A stretch of 64,000 nucleotides of DNA from Aquabacterium lacunae (lineage in GTDB: Bacteria; Pseudomonadota; Gammaproteobacteria; Burkholderiales; Burkholderiaceae_C), in contig NZ_SIXI01000008.1 in the NCBI RefSeq assembly GCF_004310865.1, positions 1-64,000 of the forward strand. Direction: 5' to 3'. The position numbers and the translations under genes are program-made. The notes under the pieces were generated by a model. The model was not told the origin of the DNA. It searched no databases and saw only the letters and a program-made list of their open reading frames with translations. Shown here one piece after another: positions 19,787 to 29,163 of this stretch (position 1 is its first letter; every line of letters starts with the position of its first letter).

Positions 19787-20269
19787 ATGCCCTTGCCCGA
19801 CGACACCCGCGCCATGCTGCACACCGTGTTGCAACGCCAGCCTGTGGCCGCCCTGGCCACCCTGCACGGCGGCGTGCCCGCGGCCTCGATGGTGCCCTAT
19901 GCCCTGATGCCCGACGGCCGCCTGGTGATCCACGTCAGCCAGCTGGCCACCCACACCGCCGACATGCAGACCGAGCCTCAGGTGGCCCTGCTGGTGACGG
20001 CGCCGCAAGACACCTCGCCCACCCCGCTGGCCCTGCCGCGCATCAGCCTGCAGGGTCTGGCCCAGCCATGCCCCACAGACCATGCCGACCACGCCCAGGC
20101 GCGTGCGCTCTACCAGACGCGTTTCCCTGACAGCGAGCCCCTGTTCGGTTTCGGTGATTTCAGCCTGTTTCTGGTCGAGCCCACGCAGGTGCGTTTCGTG
20201 GCGGGTTTTGGTCAGGCCCATGCCCTGACCGGCGCGGCCTGGCGGCTGCTGATGGCCAACGCGCCGTGA
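19787..20269 (+). CDS. Pyridoxamine 5'-phosphate oxidase-like flavin/heme-binding protein
   Basis: The 160-residue protein matches the split-barrel PNPOx-like fold of HugZ-type proteins: AALATLHGGVPAASMVPYALMPDGRLVIHVSQLATHTADM and ISLQGLAQP, ending with RFVAGFGQAHAL. HugZ members degrade heme, while others use flavin or F420; which applies here is unknown. The downstream ferredoxin starts inside its stop codon (GTGA), so the two are translated together and electron transfer between them is plausible. Confidence 0.8.
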   Translation: MPLPDDTRAMLHTVLQRQPVAALATLHGGVPAASMVPYALMPDGRLVIHVSQLATHTADMQTEPQVALLVTAPQDTSPTPLALPRISLQGLAQPCPTDHADHAQARALYQTRFPDSEPLFGFGDFSLFLVEPTQVRFVAGFGQAHALTGAAWRLLMANAP

Positions 20270-20499
20270 GCCCCAAGGCCCTGCCCGCGGTCGATCCCGA
20301 CCGCTGCACTGGCTGCGGTCGCTGTGTGGCGGCTTGCCCGCCCAAGGTGTTGTGGCTGGAGGCCGTGCACCCCAAGGGCTGGGGGCCCAAGGTGTCCGCC
20401 TTGCATGACCCAGGGCACTGCACGGGCTGTGCGCGGTGTGTCGTGGTGTGCCCGTTCGAGGCCATTGCCATGGTGCGCACCGCAGGCAGCAACGGCTGA
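20266..20499 (+). CDS. Small two-cluster [4Fe-4S] ferredoxin
   Basis: The 77-residue protein has two CxxCxxCxxxCP motifs: CTGCGRCVAACP and CTGCARCVVVCP, enough for two [4Fe-4S] clusters. It starts with GTG overlapping the stop codon of the upstream PNPOx-like gene by four bases. That tight coupling suggests it supplies electrons to that protein. There is no signal peptide, so it acts in the cytoplasm. Confidence 0.9.
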   Translation: MSPKALPAVDPDRCTGCGRCVAACPPKVLWLEAVHPKGWGPKVSALHDPGHCTGCARCVVVCPFEAIAMVRTAGSNG

Positions 20500-20520
20500 C
20501 CGGCGAGGCAGGTCCGGCGC

Positions 20521-21216
20521 TCAGCGCGCGCCGAACACCTTCTTGAGGATGGCGCTGCCGGTGCCCACCGGGTCTTGCCGGATCTTGCGCTCTTCTTCGC
20601 CGATCAGGGTGTAGAGCCCGTCAAGCGTCTTGCCCGTGACATAGCGCTCGATGTTGGCGTCGTCGCCCTTGAGCAGGCCGGTGCTGGCCAGCTTGCCAGC
20701 CACGCGGTTGTAGCTTTTGGCCAGGTCGACCTGTTGGGTGGCGCGGGTGACCACGGGCAGGAACTTCTCGCCCAGGGGGGCGCGGGTCTTGTCGGCAAAG
20801 AACTGGGTGACGGCGTTGTCGCCGCCCGAGAGGATCTGCTTGGCGTCGGTCACGCTCATGGTCTTGACGGCGTTCACCAGCAGGTCTTTGCCCATGGGCA
20901 CGGCGGCTTCGGCGGCGCGGTTCATGCCGGTGACCAGCTCGTCGACCTTGCGACCCTGGCCGGTCATGCGCAGCACGCGGGCGGCGTCTTCCAGAAAGCC
21001 GGGCAGCTCGATCTTGACCTTGGGGTTGGCCAGGAAGCCGTCGGGCTGGCCCAGCAGGCTGACCGCGGCCAGCGCGCCCTTTTCCAGGGCAGCCTTGACG
21101 CCGGCGCTGGCGTCTTTGCTGGACAGGTCGGCCAGGCTCAGGGCCCAGGCTTGCTGGTGCGCGGCGGCCACGAGCAGGCCGAGGGAGGTGTGGTGCAGGA
21201 ATGTGCGACGTTGCAT
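20521..21216 (-). CDS. DUF4197 domain exported protein
   Basis: The 231-residue product starts with MQRRTFLHHTSLGLLVAAAHQQAWA, a signal with a twin-arginine-like start. The mature part is the DUF4197 domain (LSLADLSSKDASAGVKAALEKGA, VTQFFADKTRAPL, LDGLYTLIGEEERKIRQDP). The family is widespread in proteobacteria and has no known function. It is monocistronic as far as visible, converging with the ferredoxin gene. Confidence 0.85.
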   Translation of the reverse strand: MQRRTFLHHTSLGLLVAAAHQQAWALSLADLSSKDASAGVKAALEKGALAAVSLLGQPDGFLANPKVKIELPGFLEDAARVLRMTGQGRKVDELVTGMNRAAEAAVPMGKDLLVNAVKTMSVTDAKQILSGGDNAVTQFFADKTRAPLGEKFLPVVTRATQQVDLAKSYNRVAGKLASTGLLKGDDANIERYVTGKTLDGLYTLIGEEERKIRQDPVGTGSAILKKVFGAR

Positions 21217-21319
21217 GGGGCCCCGGTCAGGTCAGAGTGGGCGGGGCAGAAGGCGCCCCCAGCCCATGCCGCACTGTAGGCCAAGGGCGGCGCGCCTGCC
21301 ATTGCCTCAAGTGACGAGG

Positions 21320-22051
21320 TCAGGGCGCGGCCTGGGCGCGCTGGCGGGCCTGGTAGAGCATGTCCAGCGTGATGTGCCGCACTTCCAGCTTGCTTTGCTC
21401 GATGTGGGCGCGCAGCAGGCGCTGGGCCTCGTCGCTGCGACGGCGGGTGATGGCCCGCAGGATGCGGGCGTGTTCGTCGTAGGTGGCGTCTACCCGGCGG
21501 CGCTGGGTGAAGTCCAGGCGCCGGATGATGCGGATGCGCTCGGTGATGTCGGCGTGCACGCGCACCATTTCCTGGTTGCCCGTGGCCTGCACCAGGGCGT
21601 GGTGGAAGGTTTCGTCCAGCCGGTCGACCGGCAGGGCGGCTTGCAGGCGCTCGGCCTCGGGCACCAGCCAGTCGTGCGCCAGGGCCTTGAGCGTGGGGCG
21701 CTCTTCCATTTCGCACAGGCGGGCCACGGCGTGGCACTCCAGCAGCACGCGCAGGTCGTAGAGCTGGTCGAAGGCCTCGAAATCGAGCGGGCTGACCCGC
21801 CAGCCGCTTTTCGGGAACACCTGCAGGAAGCCTTCGCGTTGCAGGCGTTGCAGGGCCTGTCGCAAGGGGGTGCGACTGACCTGCACGCGCTGGGCCAGGT
21901 CGCTCTCCGAGAAGCGGTCGCCCGGCAGCAGCTGGAAGTCGAAGATCAGCTGCTTGATCTCGGCGTAAGCGCGCTCGGCCAGCGTGAAGGCGCTGGGCGC
22001 GACACGCTCGGTGGCGCTGGGGGCAGCGAAGGCTGGGGCGGGCAGGTTCAT
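21320..22051 (-). CDS. GntR/FadR (FCD) family transcriptional regulator
   Basis: The 243-residue protein has an N-terminal winged helix (LLPGDRFSESDLAQRVQVSRTPLRQALQRLQREG) and a C-terminal FCD ligand domain (DLRVLLECHAVARLCEMEE, ETFHHALVQATGNQEM, EHARILRAITRRRSDEAQRLLRAHI). FCD regulators usually bind a small acid or substrate of the pathway they control, with metal-coordinating residues. The start at 22051 overlaps the AtzH-like stop by four bases; an upstream frame to 22174 is not used. It is the last gene of the 12-gene operon and most likely represses it through the palindrome near 32482-32491. Confidence 0.92.
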   Translation of the reverse strand: MNLPAPAFAAPSATERVAPSAFTLAERAYAEIKQLIFDFQLLPGDRFSESDLAQRVQVSRTPLRQALQRLQREGFLQVFPKSGWRVSPLDFEAFDQLYDLRVLLECHAVARLCEMEERPTLKALAHDWLVPEAERLQAALPVDRLDETFHHALVQATGNQEMVRVHADITERIRIIRRLDFTQRRRVDATYDEHARILRAITRRRSDEAQRLLRAHIEQSKLEVRHITLDMLYQARQRAQAAP

Positions 22052-22452
22052 GGGTCTGGGAAGGGCGGCACCATGCTCACGTGAGCGGCCACGATTTTCC
22101 AGCCTTCGGGCAGGCGCGCCCAGGTCTGGGTCTGGAAACCGTGCAAGGGGGTGTCGCTGCGGGTGAACTCGCATTGGGCCACGGCCAGGTCGGGCCCGAA
22201 GCTGTGCAGGCGCACGCGGTGCAGTGCCCGCGTGAAATCGGGGGCTGGCACCTGGGCCCGGTAGCGCACCAGGGCTTCATGGCCCAGTTGCTTGTCGGCG
22301 ATGCCGTACCGCGTGACGCGCGGGTCGCACCAGAAGAAGTCGTTGAGGGCCTGCACGTCGTTGGCCATCAGGGCGGCTTCGTAGCGGGTGAACTCGGCCT
22401 GCAGTTCGGCGCACACGGCCGGCAGGTCGATCTGGTCGGGGGTGATGCTCAT
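22048..22452 (-). CDS. AtzH-like protein (DUF3225, NTF2-like fold)
   Basis: The 134-residue protein matches the AtzH/DUF3225 family: [46 protein letters not shown] and [20 protein letters not shown]. In cyanuric acid breakdown AtzH works with the amidase AtzE/AtzG on 1-carboxybiuret. Here no AtzE or AtzG is next to it; instead it sits between a cysteine hydrolase and the regulator, with ATGA overlaps on both sides. A role in handling a carboxylated urea intermediate is a reasonable inference. Confidence 0.8.
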   Translation of the reverse strand: MSITPDQIDLPAVCAELQAEFTRYEAALMANDVQALNDFFWCDPRVTRYGIADKQLGHEALVRYRAQVPAPDFTRALHRVRLHSFGPDLAVAQCEFTRSDTPLHGFQTQTWARLPEGWKIVAAHVSMVPPFPDP

Positions 22453-23114
22453 GAGGCGAGGGCTTTCAGCACCGCGGTGCTGGGGGCGGTCCACCCCACG
22501 ATGGCGCCCTGGGCGCGCACCATGGCCAGCGTGGCGGCCTTGAACGCGAGGAAGTAGCTTTCGGTGCAGTCTTCCAGCAGCAGGCAGTCGTAGCCCCGGT
22601 CATTGGCTTCGCGCATCGTGGTCTGCACGCACACCTCGGTGGTGACCCCTGCCACCAGCAGGTGCGTGATGCCGCGGGCCTGCAGCTCGGCTTGCAAGGG
22701 GGTGGCGTAGAAGGCGCCCTTGCCGGGCTTGTCGATCACGACCTCGCCGGGCTGTGGCGCCAGCTCGGGCACGATGGCGTGGCCGGGCTCGCCATGCACC
22801 AGCAGACGGCCCATGGGCCCCGCGTCGCCAATGCGCAGGGCGGGCTGGCCGCGGTCGCGCTTGGCGGGCGGGCAGTCGGACAGGTCGGGCACATGGCCTT
22901 CGCGGGTGTGCACCACACAGCCCCCGGCAGCGCGCCAGGCGGCCAGCAGGGCCTGCAGCGGCGCGATGATGGCCTGCAGGGGGCGCACGTCGTTGCCCAG
23001 CGAGGCACCAAAGCCGCCGGGCTCGACGAAGTCGCGCTGCATGTCGATGATGACCAGCGCGGTGCGGGCCAGCTCGAAGGTGTAGGCAAAGGGTTGGGCA
23101 GGCAGTGTGATCAT
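22449..23114 (-). CDS. Isochorismatase-like cysteine hydrolase, candidate triuret or ureide hydrolase
   Basis: The 221-residue protein carries the isochorismatase-like triad: Asp24 in VIIDMQRDF, Lys129 in [10 protein letters not shown] and Cys162 in [17 protein letters not shown]. It is a relative of the biuret hydrolase encoded at 27350-28075 in the same operon, sharing [34 protein letters not shown] and other blocks. From published work as I recall it, triuret hydrolase TrtA belongs to this family and its gene clusters with biuH. That makes triuret or a related ureide the best guess, but residues fixing specificity cannot be judged by eye. Both ends overlap neighbours by ATGA. Confidence 0.85.
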   Translation of the reverse strand: MITLPAQPFAYTFELARTALVIIDMQRDFVEPGGFGASLGNDVRPLQAIIAPLQALLAAWRAAGGCVVHTREGHVPDLSDCPPAKRDRGQPALRIGDAGPMGRLLVHGEPGHAIVPELAPQPGEVVIDKPGKGAFYATPLQAELQARGITHLLVAGVTTEVCVQTTMREANDRGYDCLLLEDCTESYFLAFKAATLAMVRAQGAIVGWTAPSTAVLKALAS

Positions 23115-24733
23115 GCGGCGGCCTCCAGGGGCGCGTGGTCGTGGCCGCCCATGCAGGCGCCCAGCACATGGCGGTCGGCGTCGGCGGCGTCGCATTCGTG
23201 CACGATGCGGCCTTCGCTGATCACCACGATGCGGTCGGCCAGGCGCAGCAGCTCGTCGAGGTCTTCGCTGATCAGCAGCACCGCACCACCGCCATTGCGC
23301 ACGGCCATCAGGCGTGCATGGATCTCGGACACGGCAGCAAAGTCGAGGCCGAACACCGGGTTGGCCACCAGCAGCACGTCGACCTGGCCGTCGAGTTCGC
23401 GGGCCAGCACGGCGCGTTGCACATTGCCCCCGGAAAGCGAGCGGATGGGCGCGTTCTCGCCTTGTGTCTTCACGCGGTAGGCCTCGATCAGGGCGCGGGC
23501 CTGCTGGCGCAGCAAACCGCCACGCACCCAGCCGGCACGGGCCACTGGCGCCTGGTCGAAGCGGCGCAGGCCCATGTTACGTGCCACGCTCAGGTCACCC
23601 ACGCAGGCGTTGCGCAGGGGCTCTTCGGGCAGGCTGCGCACGTTCAGGCGCTGGTTCTGCTCGCGGGTGGCGCGGTAGGCCTCCTTGCCGATGTACACCT
23701 GCCCACCCAGCCGTTCGCGCTGGCCCACCAGGGCTTCCATCAGCTCGCGCTGGCCATTGCCCGACACGCCGGCCACGCCCACGATCTCGCCGGCGCGCAC
23801 CTGCAGCGACAGGTTCTGCACGGCGGCCTCGCCCCGGTCACCGCCCACCTGCAAGCGGTCGATGCGCAGGCGGATGGGGCCTTGCGGGAAGGGCTCGCGC
23901 GGCATGCGCTGCCCGGCGGTGCCGCCCACGGCCGAGACCAGGCCTGGCGATGCCGCGGCCTGGCCTTGTGCTTCGTCGGTCAGGCCCATCATCTCGGCGC
24001 CCAGGCGGGTGGGGGTGGTGTCGGCCACACGGTGGCTGCCCATGAGTTGGCCGCGGCGCAGCACGCTCACGTCGTCGGCCACTTCCATCACCTCGCGGAA
24101 CTTGTGCGAGATCATGATCACGCTGACCTCACCGGCGTGCGCGCGGTCGCGCAGCGCGCCCAGCACCTCGTCGGCTTCCTGCGGGGTCAGCACCGAGGTG
24201 GGCTCGTCCAAAATCAGCAGCCGCGGCTTCAGGTACAGCTGCTTGAGGATTTCGAGCTTCTGCTTCTCACCGGCCGACAGGTCCATGGGCCGCGCGTCGA
24301 GGTCGAGCCGGAAGGGCGTGGTGGCCAGGAAGGCTTCCAGTTCGGCGCGCACCTGCTTCCAGTGGATGATGGCGGGCAGCTCGCCCTTGGCCAGCAGCAG
24401 GTTCTCGGCCACCGTCATGCCGGGCACCACGGTGAAGTGCTGGTAGACCATGCCGATGCCCAGCTGGCGCGCCACCACGGGCGAGGCGATGGCCTGCTCG
24501 CGGCCGTCGATCAGCACGGCGCCTTCGTCCGGCAGGTGGTAGCCCACGATGGCCTTGACCAGGGTGCTTTTGCCCGCGCCGTTTTCGCCCAGCAGGGCAT
24601 GCACCGTGCCGGGCCGCACCTCGATGTCGACGTGGTCGAGCGCGGTGAAGCTGCCAAAGCGCTTGGTGAGCTGGTAGGTGGACAGGGCCAGTGCGCCTGC
24701 CTTGCGCGGGGTGGGGTCGAGGGGGGCGGTCAT
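23111..24733 (-). CDS. ABC importer ATPase with two nucleotide-binding domains (BMP/YufO type)
   Basis: The 540-residue protein has two fused ABC domains. The first has Walker [10 protein letters not shown], the signature [17 protein letters not shown] and [12 protein letters not shown]. The second has a degenerate Walker A ([14 protein letters not shown]) with the signature [14 protein letters not shown], as in sugar and nucleoside importers (RbsA/YufO group). It must energise the two permeases at 29164-31271, although six other genes lie between them. The start at 24733 overlaps the preceding ATPase gene by four bases; a longer frame to 25066 is spurious. Confidence 0.92.
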   Translation of the reverse strand: MTAPLDPTPRKAGALALSTYQLTKRFGSFTALDHVDIEVRPGTVHALLGENGAGKSTLVKAIVGYHLPDEGAVLIDGREQAIASPVVARQLGIGMVYQHFTVVPGMTVAENLLLAKGELPAIIHWKQVRAELEAFLATTPFRLDLDARPMDLSAGEKQKLEILKQLYLKPRLLILDEPTSVLTPQEADEVLGALRDRAHAGEVSVIMISHKFREVMEVADDVSVLRRGQLMGSHRVADTTPTRLGAEMMGLTDEAQGQAAASPGLVSAVGGTAGQRMPREPFPQGPIRLRIDRLQVGGDRGEAAVQNLSLQVRAGEIVGVAGVSGNGQRELMEALVGQRERLGGQVYIGKEAYRATREQNQRLNVRSLPEEPLRNACVGDLSVARNMGLRRFDQAPVARAGWVRGGLLRQQARALIEAYRVKTQGENAPIRSLSGGNVQRAVLARELDGQVDVLLVANPVFGLDFAAVSEIHARLMAVRNGGGAVLLISEDLDELLRLADRIVVISEGRIVHECDAADADRHVLGACMGGHDHAPLEAAA

Positions 24734-25518
24734 GCGGCCATTTCCCTTCTGAACACTTCGAGGGTGCGGGCCTTCACGCGCACGAACTCGGGGTCGGCCA
24801 CCGACTCGGGCCTGCGCGGGCGCGGCAGGTGGAAGGGCACGATCTCGGCGATGCGGGTGGGGCGGCGGGTCAGCAGCAGGATCTCGTCGGCCAGGAACAC
24901 GGCGTCTTCCAGGTCGTGCGACACGATGACCATGGTGGTGCCGGTGGCCAGGTGGGCCTCCTGCAGCTTTTCGCGGATGAACAGGGTCATCTCGAAGTCG
25001 AGCGCGGAAAACGGCTCGTCCAGGAACATGACCTCGGGGCTGGGGGCCAGGGCCCGCATGATGCACACGGTCTGCTGCTGCCCGCCCGACAGTTCATAGG
25101 GGTAGCGTTTCAGGTCGAAGCGGATCTCGAACAGCGCGATCAGCTCGTCCACCCGGGCCTGCACGGCCGCTTCCTTCATGCCCTGGCGTCGCAAGGGGTA
25201 GGCGATGTTGTCGCGGGCCGTGAGCCAGGGGAACAGCGCATCGCGGTAGTTCTGGAACACGTAGCCGATCTGCGTCTGTTTCAGGGTCTTGCCGTCGAAC
25301 AGGATCTCGCCAGCGTCCAGCGGGATCAGCCCGGCGATCATGTTCATCAGCGTCGATTTGCCGCAGCCGTTGGGCCCGAAGATCGAGACGATGCGCCCGC
25401 GTGGCAGGTCGAGGTGGAAGTCGGTGTAGAGGGGCTGGCCGGCAAAGGCCTTGCTCAGGCCACGCACCGTGACGTGCGGGCGGGCCGTGGCCACCACGGG
25501 GTCGATCAGGGCGCTCAT
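24730..25518 (-). CDS. NitT/TauT-type ABC importer ATPase
   Basis: The 262-residue ATPase has Walker A GPNGCGKST, the Q-loop VFQNYRDALFPWL, the signature LSGGQQQTVCIMRAL, Walker B VMFLDEPFSALD and a switch His in IVSHDLEDAVF. It belongs to the nitrate/sulfonate/taurine group. Together with the permease and binding protein immediately upstream it makes a complete importer. The start at 25518 overlaps the permease stop by four bases. Confidence 0.93.
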   Translation of the reverse strand: MSALIDPVVATARPHVTVRGLSKAFAGQPLYTDFHLDLPRGRIVSIFGPNGCGKSTLMNMIAGLIPLDAGEILFDGKTLKQTQIGYVFQNYRDALFPWLTARDNIAYPLRRQGMKEAAVQARVDELIALFEIRFDLKRYPYELSGGQQQTVCIMRALAPSPEVMFLDEPFSALDFEMTLFIREKLQEAHLATGTTMVIVSHDLEDAVFLADEILLLTRRPTRIAEIVPFHLPRPRRPESVADPEFVRVKARTLEVFRREMAA

Positions 25519-26300
25519 GCTTTGCCGCTCCAGTGCACGATGCGTTGTTCGATCAGCAGGAAGGCCAGGTTGAGCAGGTAGCCCAGGGCGCCTGTGATCA
25601 GGATGGAGGTGTACATGTCCTTGACGTTGAACACCTGCTGCGCATCGATGATGCGGTGCCCCAGGCCGGTTTCCGAGCCGATGAACATTTCGGCCACGAT
25701 CACGATGACCAGCGCCATCGACACCCCGGTGCGCAGGCCCACGAAGGTCTGCGGCAGGCTCTCCATCAGCATCACGTCCTTGAACACGTGCCAACGGCTC
25801 ACGCCCATGATCTGAGCGGCCATCACGCGGGTTTTCTTGGCGTTCATCACGCCGTAGGCGCTGTTGAACAGCACCAGCAGCACGGCGGCAAAGGCCGCGA
25901 TGGCGATCTTGTTGACGTCGGTGATGCCGAAGATCAGCAGGAACAGCGGGATCAGGGCCGACGAAGGCGTGGAGCGGAAAAAGTCGATCAGGAACTCGAC
26001 GCTGCGGTAGGCCAGGACCGAGCTGCCCAGCATCACGCCCAGGGGCACGCCGATGGCCACGGCGATGCCGAAGGCCGACAGCGTGCGTGTGAGCGTGGCC
26101 ATGAAGTCTTCGCGGATGGCCCCGGTGTGCGTGACCTCCCACAGGTGGGCCAGGGTGTCACCCGGTGGGGGCAGCAGCACCGGCTTGACCCACTGCGCCG
26201 AGATCACCAGCTCCCACAGGCCGAACAGCAGCAGCGGGCCGATCAGCGGCAGCCAGCGGGTGGACAGCCAGGGACTGGACCAGTTCAGGGGCACACGCAT
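25515..26300 (-). CDS. NitT/TauT-type ABC importer permease
   Basis: The 261-residue protein has about six membrane helices, beginning LPLIGPLLLFGLWELVI. It has the cytoplasmic loop typical of SsuC/TauC permeases (AAQIMGVSRWHVFKDVMLMESLPQTFVGLRTG). It partners the ATPase at 24730-25518 and the binding protein at 26314-27309. It starts 13 bases after the binding protein gene stop. Confidence 0.92.
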   Translation of the reverse strand: MRVPLNWSSPWLSTRWLPLIGPLLLFGLWELVISAQWVKPVLLPPPGDTLAHLWEVTHTGAIREDFMATLTRTLSAFGIAVAIGVPLGVMLGSSVLAYRSVEFLIDFFRSTPSSALIPLFLLIFGITDVNKIAIAAFAAVLLVLFNSAYGVMNAKKTRVMAAQIMGVSRWHVFKDVMLMESLPQTFVGLRTGVSMALVIVIVAEMFIGSETGLGHRIIDAQQVFNVKDMYTSILITGALGYLLNLAFLLIEQRIVHWSGKA

Positions 26301-26313
26301 GGGGGCCTCCGGC

Positions 26314-27309
26314 TCAGCCGCCGTAGATCAATGACTTGACCGGCACCGGGCGCGAGAAGATCTTGCGTTCGGCGAACACGTCGAAGAACTTCTGGAAGTA
26401 GCTCAGGTCCGACGGGGTGAACTCGTTGTACATCACGAAGCCCGACAGCGGCACCTCCTTGACCAGGGTCTCGTCAATGGCGGTGAAGCCGTCGAGGTGT
26501 CGACGCACATCGGCCGGGTTCTTGCGTACGAAATCCACGGCCTTGGCGTAGGCCGCGATGTACTTCTTCGCGGCCTCGGGACGCTCTTTCAGGAAGGTGG
26601 TGGTGAGCGAGGCCGAGCCGCCGAACCAGGGCGCATCGGCGGCCCCCAGCACGTACTTGGCGATCACGCCGTTTTCCAGCACGCGGGTCAGGCCCTTGAG
26701 CCGGCCCGAGGTGCCGGTGGGCTCCAGCGTGTACACGGCATCGATCTGGCCGGCGGCCAGGGCGGCCACGTGCTGGCCGATGGGCAGCTCGGTCACCTTG
26801 GCATCGGCAATGCCGTTCTTCTCCAGGATGATCTTGGCCAGCGTGACGTTCTGGATGCCCGGGCCCGAGGCCACACGCTTGCCCTTGAGGTCGGCGATCG
26901 ATTTGACCGGGCTGTCGATGGGCACCACGAACTGATCGAGCACCAGCTTGTGGTTCGAGGGGTTGGAACAGATGATCTTGAACAGGCCAGGCGAGGTGAT
27001 CTCGGCCAGGGCCAGCACAGCCGAGGCGGTGCCGTTGGCCGAGCCGTGGATGCGCCCGGCGATCATGGCCTCGGCCACCTGTTGCGCGCTGGCGAACTTC
27101 ACGCCCTCCACGTTCAGGCCCGCCTCCTTGAAGAAGCCCCGCTCAAGCGCGGTGAACAGGGGCAGGCCCGAGGCCACCGGCCAGAAGCCGATGAGGATCT
27201 TGTCGTCCTGCGCGTGTGCGGTGGGCACGCCGGCCCCCAAGGCCAAGGCGGCGGCCGAGGTCTGGATGAACTGGCGACGGGAGGAGGTCTGGCGTGGGTT
27301 CTGGCTCAT
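26314..27309 (-). CDS. NMT1/SsuA-type ABC importer substrate-binding protein
   Basis: The 331-residue protein has a twin-arginine-type signal (SRRQFIQTSAAALALGAG, ending AHA). An NMT1/THI5-like binding domain follows, with IGFWPVASGLPLFTALERGFFKEAGLNVE, DLKGKRVASGPG and QIDAVYTLEP. Relatives bind sulfonates, nitrate, pyrimidine precursors or small amides. The operon context suggests a nitrogen-rich ureide or amide. A gap of 40 bases separates it from the biuret hydrolase gene upstream. Confidence 0.9.
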   Translation of the reverse strand: MSQNPRQTSSRRQFIQTSAAALALGAGVPTAHAQDDKILIGFWPVASGLPLFTALERGFFKEAGLNVEGVKFASAQQVAEAMIAGRIHGSANGTASAVLALAEITSPGLFKIICSNPSNHKLVLDQFVVPIDSPVKSIADLKGKRVASGPGIQNVTLAKIILEKNGIADAKVTELPIGQHVAALAAGQIDAVYTLEPTGTSGRLKGLTRVLENGVIAKYVLGAADAPWFGGSASLTTTFLKERPEAAKKYIAAYAKAVDFVRKNPADVRRHLDGFTAIDETLVKEVPLSGFVMYNEFTPSDLSYFQKFFDVFAERKIFSRPVPVKSLIYGG

Positions 27310-27349
27310 GGCGTGGGGTGGCGGTTGGGCAAGGGGGAGGTTGAAGGGC

Positions 27350-28075
27350 TCAGGCCGCCTGCGCGGCCACGGCGGGCCAGGCGCGGGTGGCTTGCAGCAC
27401 GGCCTTGGAATCGGTGAAGGCGCCGAAGACGCCCCCCTGCATCTGGATCATCGAAAACGCGGCGGCGTGGTTGCCGGGGTCGGTGGCGCCGGTGCAGTCG
27501 GTCAGCATCACGCACTCGAAGCCGCGGTCATTGGCCTCGCGCATGGTGGTGTGCACGCACACGTCGGTCGTGATGCCCGTGAGGATCAGGTTCTCGATGC
27601 CACGGGTGCGCAGGATCAGCTCGAGGTCGGTGGCGCAGAAGCTGCCCTTGCCCGGCTTGTCGATGATGGGTTCGCCCGCGACGGGGTAGAGCTCGGGGAT
27701 GATGTCCCAGCCGGGTTCGCCCCGCACCAGGATGCGGCCGCAAGGCCCGGCGTCGCCAATGCCCACGCCATTGGTGCCGATCTGGCGCGAGCGCCAGCGC
27801 TTGTTGGCCGGCAGGTCGCTCAGGTCGGGGCGGTGCCCTTCGCGGGTGTGGATCACGTGCATGCCCACGCGGCGGGCTTCGGCCAGCAGCACCTTCAGCG
27901 GCTCGATGGGCGCACGCGTGGCGCTGATGTCGTAGCCCATCTTGTCCACGTAGCCACCCACACCGCAGAAGTCGGTCTGCATGTCGATGATGACCAGCGC
28001 CGTGTTGGTGGGGCGGAAGTCGCCGTTGTAGGGCCAGGCGTAGGGGCGGGCATCCACGAAGGTGGTGGGGTTCAT
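27350..28075 (-). CDS. biuH: Biuret amidohydrolase-type cysteine hydrolase
   Basis: The 241-residue protein follows the Rhizobium biuret hydrolase closely: PYAWPYNG at the N-terminus, [74 protein letters not shown] and [17 protein letters not shown]. The triad is Asp31, Lys140 and Cys173, matching Asp36, Lys142 and Cys175 of the known enzyme after allowing for its shorter start and a three-residue insertion. The reaction would be biuret to allophanate and ammonia in the cytoplasm. No allophanate hydrolase gene is present in the window. The start overlaps the formamidase stop by four bases. Confidence 0.9.
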   Translation of the reverse strand: MNPTTFVDARPYAWPYNGDFRPTNTALVIIDMQTDFCGVGGYVDKMGYDISATRAPIEPLKVLLAEARRVGMHVIHTREGHRPDLSDLPANKRWRSRQIGTNGVGIGDAGPCGRILVRGEPGWDIIPELYPVAGEPIIDKPGKGSFCATDLELILRTRGIENLILTGITTDVCVHTTMREANDRGFECVMLTDCTGATDPGNHAAAFSMIQMQGGVFGAFTDSKAVLQATRAWPAVAAQAA

Positions 28076-29127
28076 GCGGCGTCCTTCAGGTCGGGTTGTG
28101 CGGTGGCTGCAGCGGCGGTCAGCAGGTTGGGCTCGCTGCCCTGGAAGTGGCGGGTGGGCGGGGCGAAGCCGCAGCTTCGGCCGTCGGTGTGGGCCACTTC
28201 AGCCTCCCAGGGCAGGCGTGCGGTGCTGGCCACCATGTCCTGCATGAAGGTGTAGGGGCAGTCTTGCGCGCCACCCTTCACGGCCACATAGCCGCGGTGG
28301 AAGAACTGGTAGATGTTGTTCTCGACGCCCCAGTGCTGGCGGGCTTCGCGCACCAGGTCGGCGCGCACTTCGGCGCACACGATCTCGTCGGGGCGGCCAC
28401 CGCCTTGCGCCATCACGGTGCCATCGAAGTTGCACACCATGGCCTCGCCCATGGAATCGAAGGTGCCGTCGCTGCCGCACAGGCACACGCTGGCCGTGAC
28501 CATCAGATTCTGGAAGGCGTTGGCCTGGTTGGTGATCTGCCAGGCGTGGCGAATGGGCGCTGTGTAGCCCGCGGTCCGGATCATGACTTCGGCGCCCTGG
28601 TAGGCGCATTCGCGCGCCATCTCGGGGAACATGCCGTCGTGGCAGATGATGAGCGCCAGCTTCACGCCCTTGGGCCCCGTGATGACGGGGATGCCCATGT
28701 TGCCGGGCTCCCAGGGCTCGACCGGCACCCACGGGTGGTACTTGCGGTAGTACAGCTGCAGCTGGCCCTGGTCGTCGATGACCAGGCCGGTGTTGTAGGG
28801 CATGCCGCCGGGGTTCTTCTCCATGATCGAGAAGCAGCCCCAGATCTGGTGCGCCACGCACGCGGCCTTGAAGGCGGCCACCTCTGGGCCATCGAGCGTG
28901 ACCATCAGTTCATCGGCCGTGCTCATGCTCAGGCCGTGCAGCGAGTACTCGGGGAACACCACCAGGTCCATGCCCGGGTAGCTGCGGCGGGCCTTGCCCA
29001 CCATCTCGACGATGCGCTGCGTTTGCGCCGCCAGCTGGGTGGGTGTGTCGACCACGGGCAGCTGCAGCTGCACCAGGCCCATCACCATGCCCGAAGGCGT
29101 CTTGTTCAATCCACCGAGTCCGCTCAT
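28072..29127 (-). CDS. amiF: Formamidase / aliphatic amidase of the nitrilase family
   Basis: The 351-residue enzyme resembles Helicobacter formamidase AmiF. The catalytic triad is visible as Glu60 (VVFPEYS), Lys129 (YYRKYHPW) and Cys162 ([13 protein letters not shown]). [37 protein letters not shown] and [16 protein letters not shown] are further family blocks. It hydrolyses formamide or another short amide to the acid and ammonia. The C-terminal tail is about 15 residues longer than in AmiF and Ala-rich. Its place directly before biuH by ATGA overlap ties it to the same nitrogen pathway, perhaps handling a formyl- or formamide-type by-product. Confidence 0.9.
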   Translation of the reverse strand: MSGLGGLNKTPSGMVMGLVQLQLPVVDTPTQLAAQTQRIVEMVGKARRSYPGMDLVVFPEYSLHGLSMSTADELMVTLDGPEVAAFKAACVAHQIWGCFSIMEKNPGGMPYNTGLVIDDQGQLQLYYRKYHPWVPVEPWEPGNMGIPVITGPKGVKLALIICHDGMFPEMARECAYQGAEVMIRTAGYTAPIRHAWQITNQANAFQNLMVTASVCLCGSDGTFDSMGEAMVCNFDGTVMAQGGGRPDEIVCAEVRADLVREARQHWGVENNIYQFFHRGYVAVKGGAQDCPYTFMQDMVASTARLPWEAEVAHTDGRSCGFAPPTRHFQGSEPNLLTAAAATAQPDLKDAA

Positions 29128-29163
29128 GCCTGTGCTCCGTGTTGATCAGGAAGAAATCTGCGC

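Noticed and set aside
23135..25099. A 654-codon plus-strand frame opposite the double ATPase
   Set aside because: It is an antisense shadow; the ATPase motifs and ATGA overlaps fix the coding strand.
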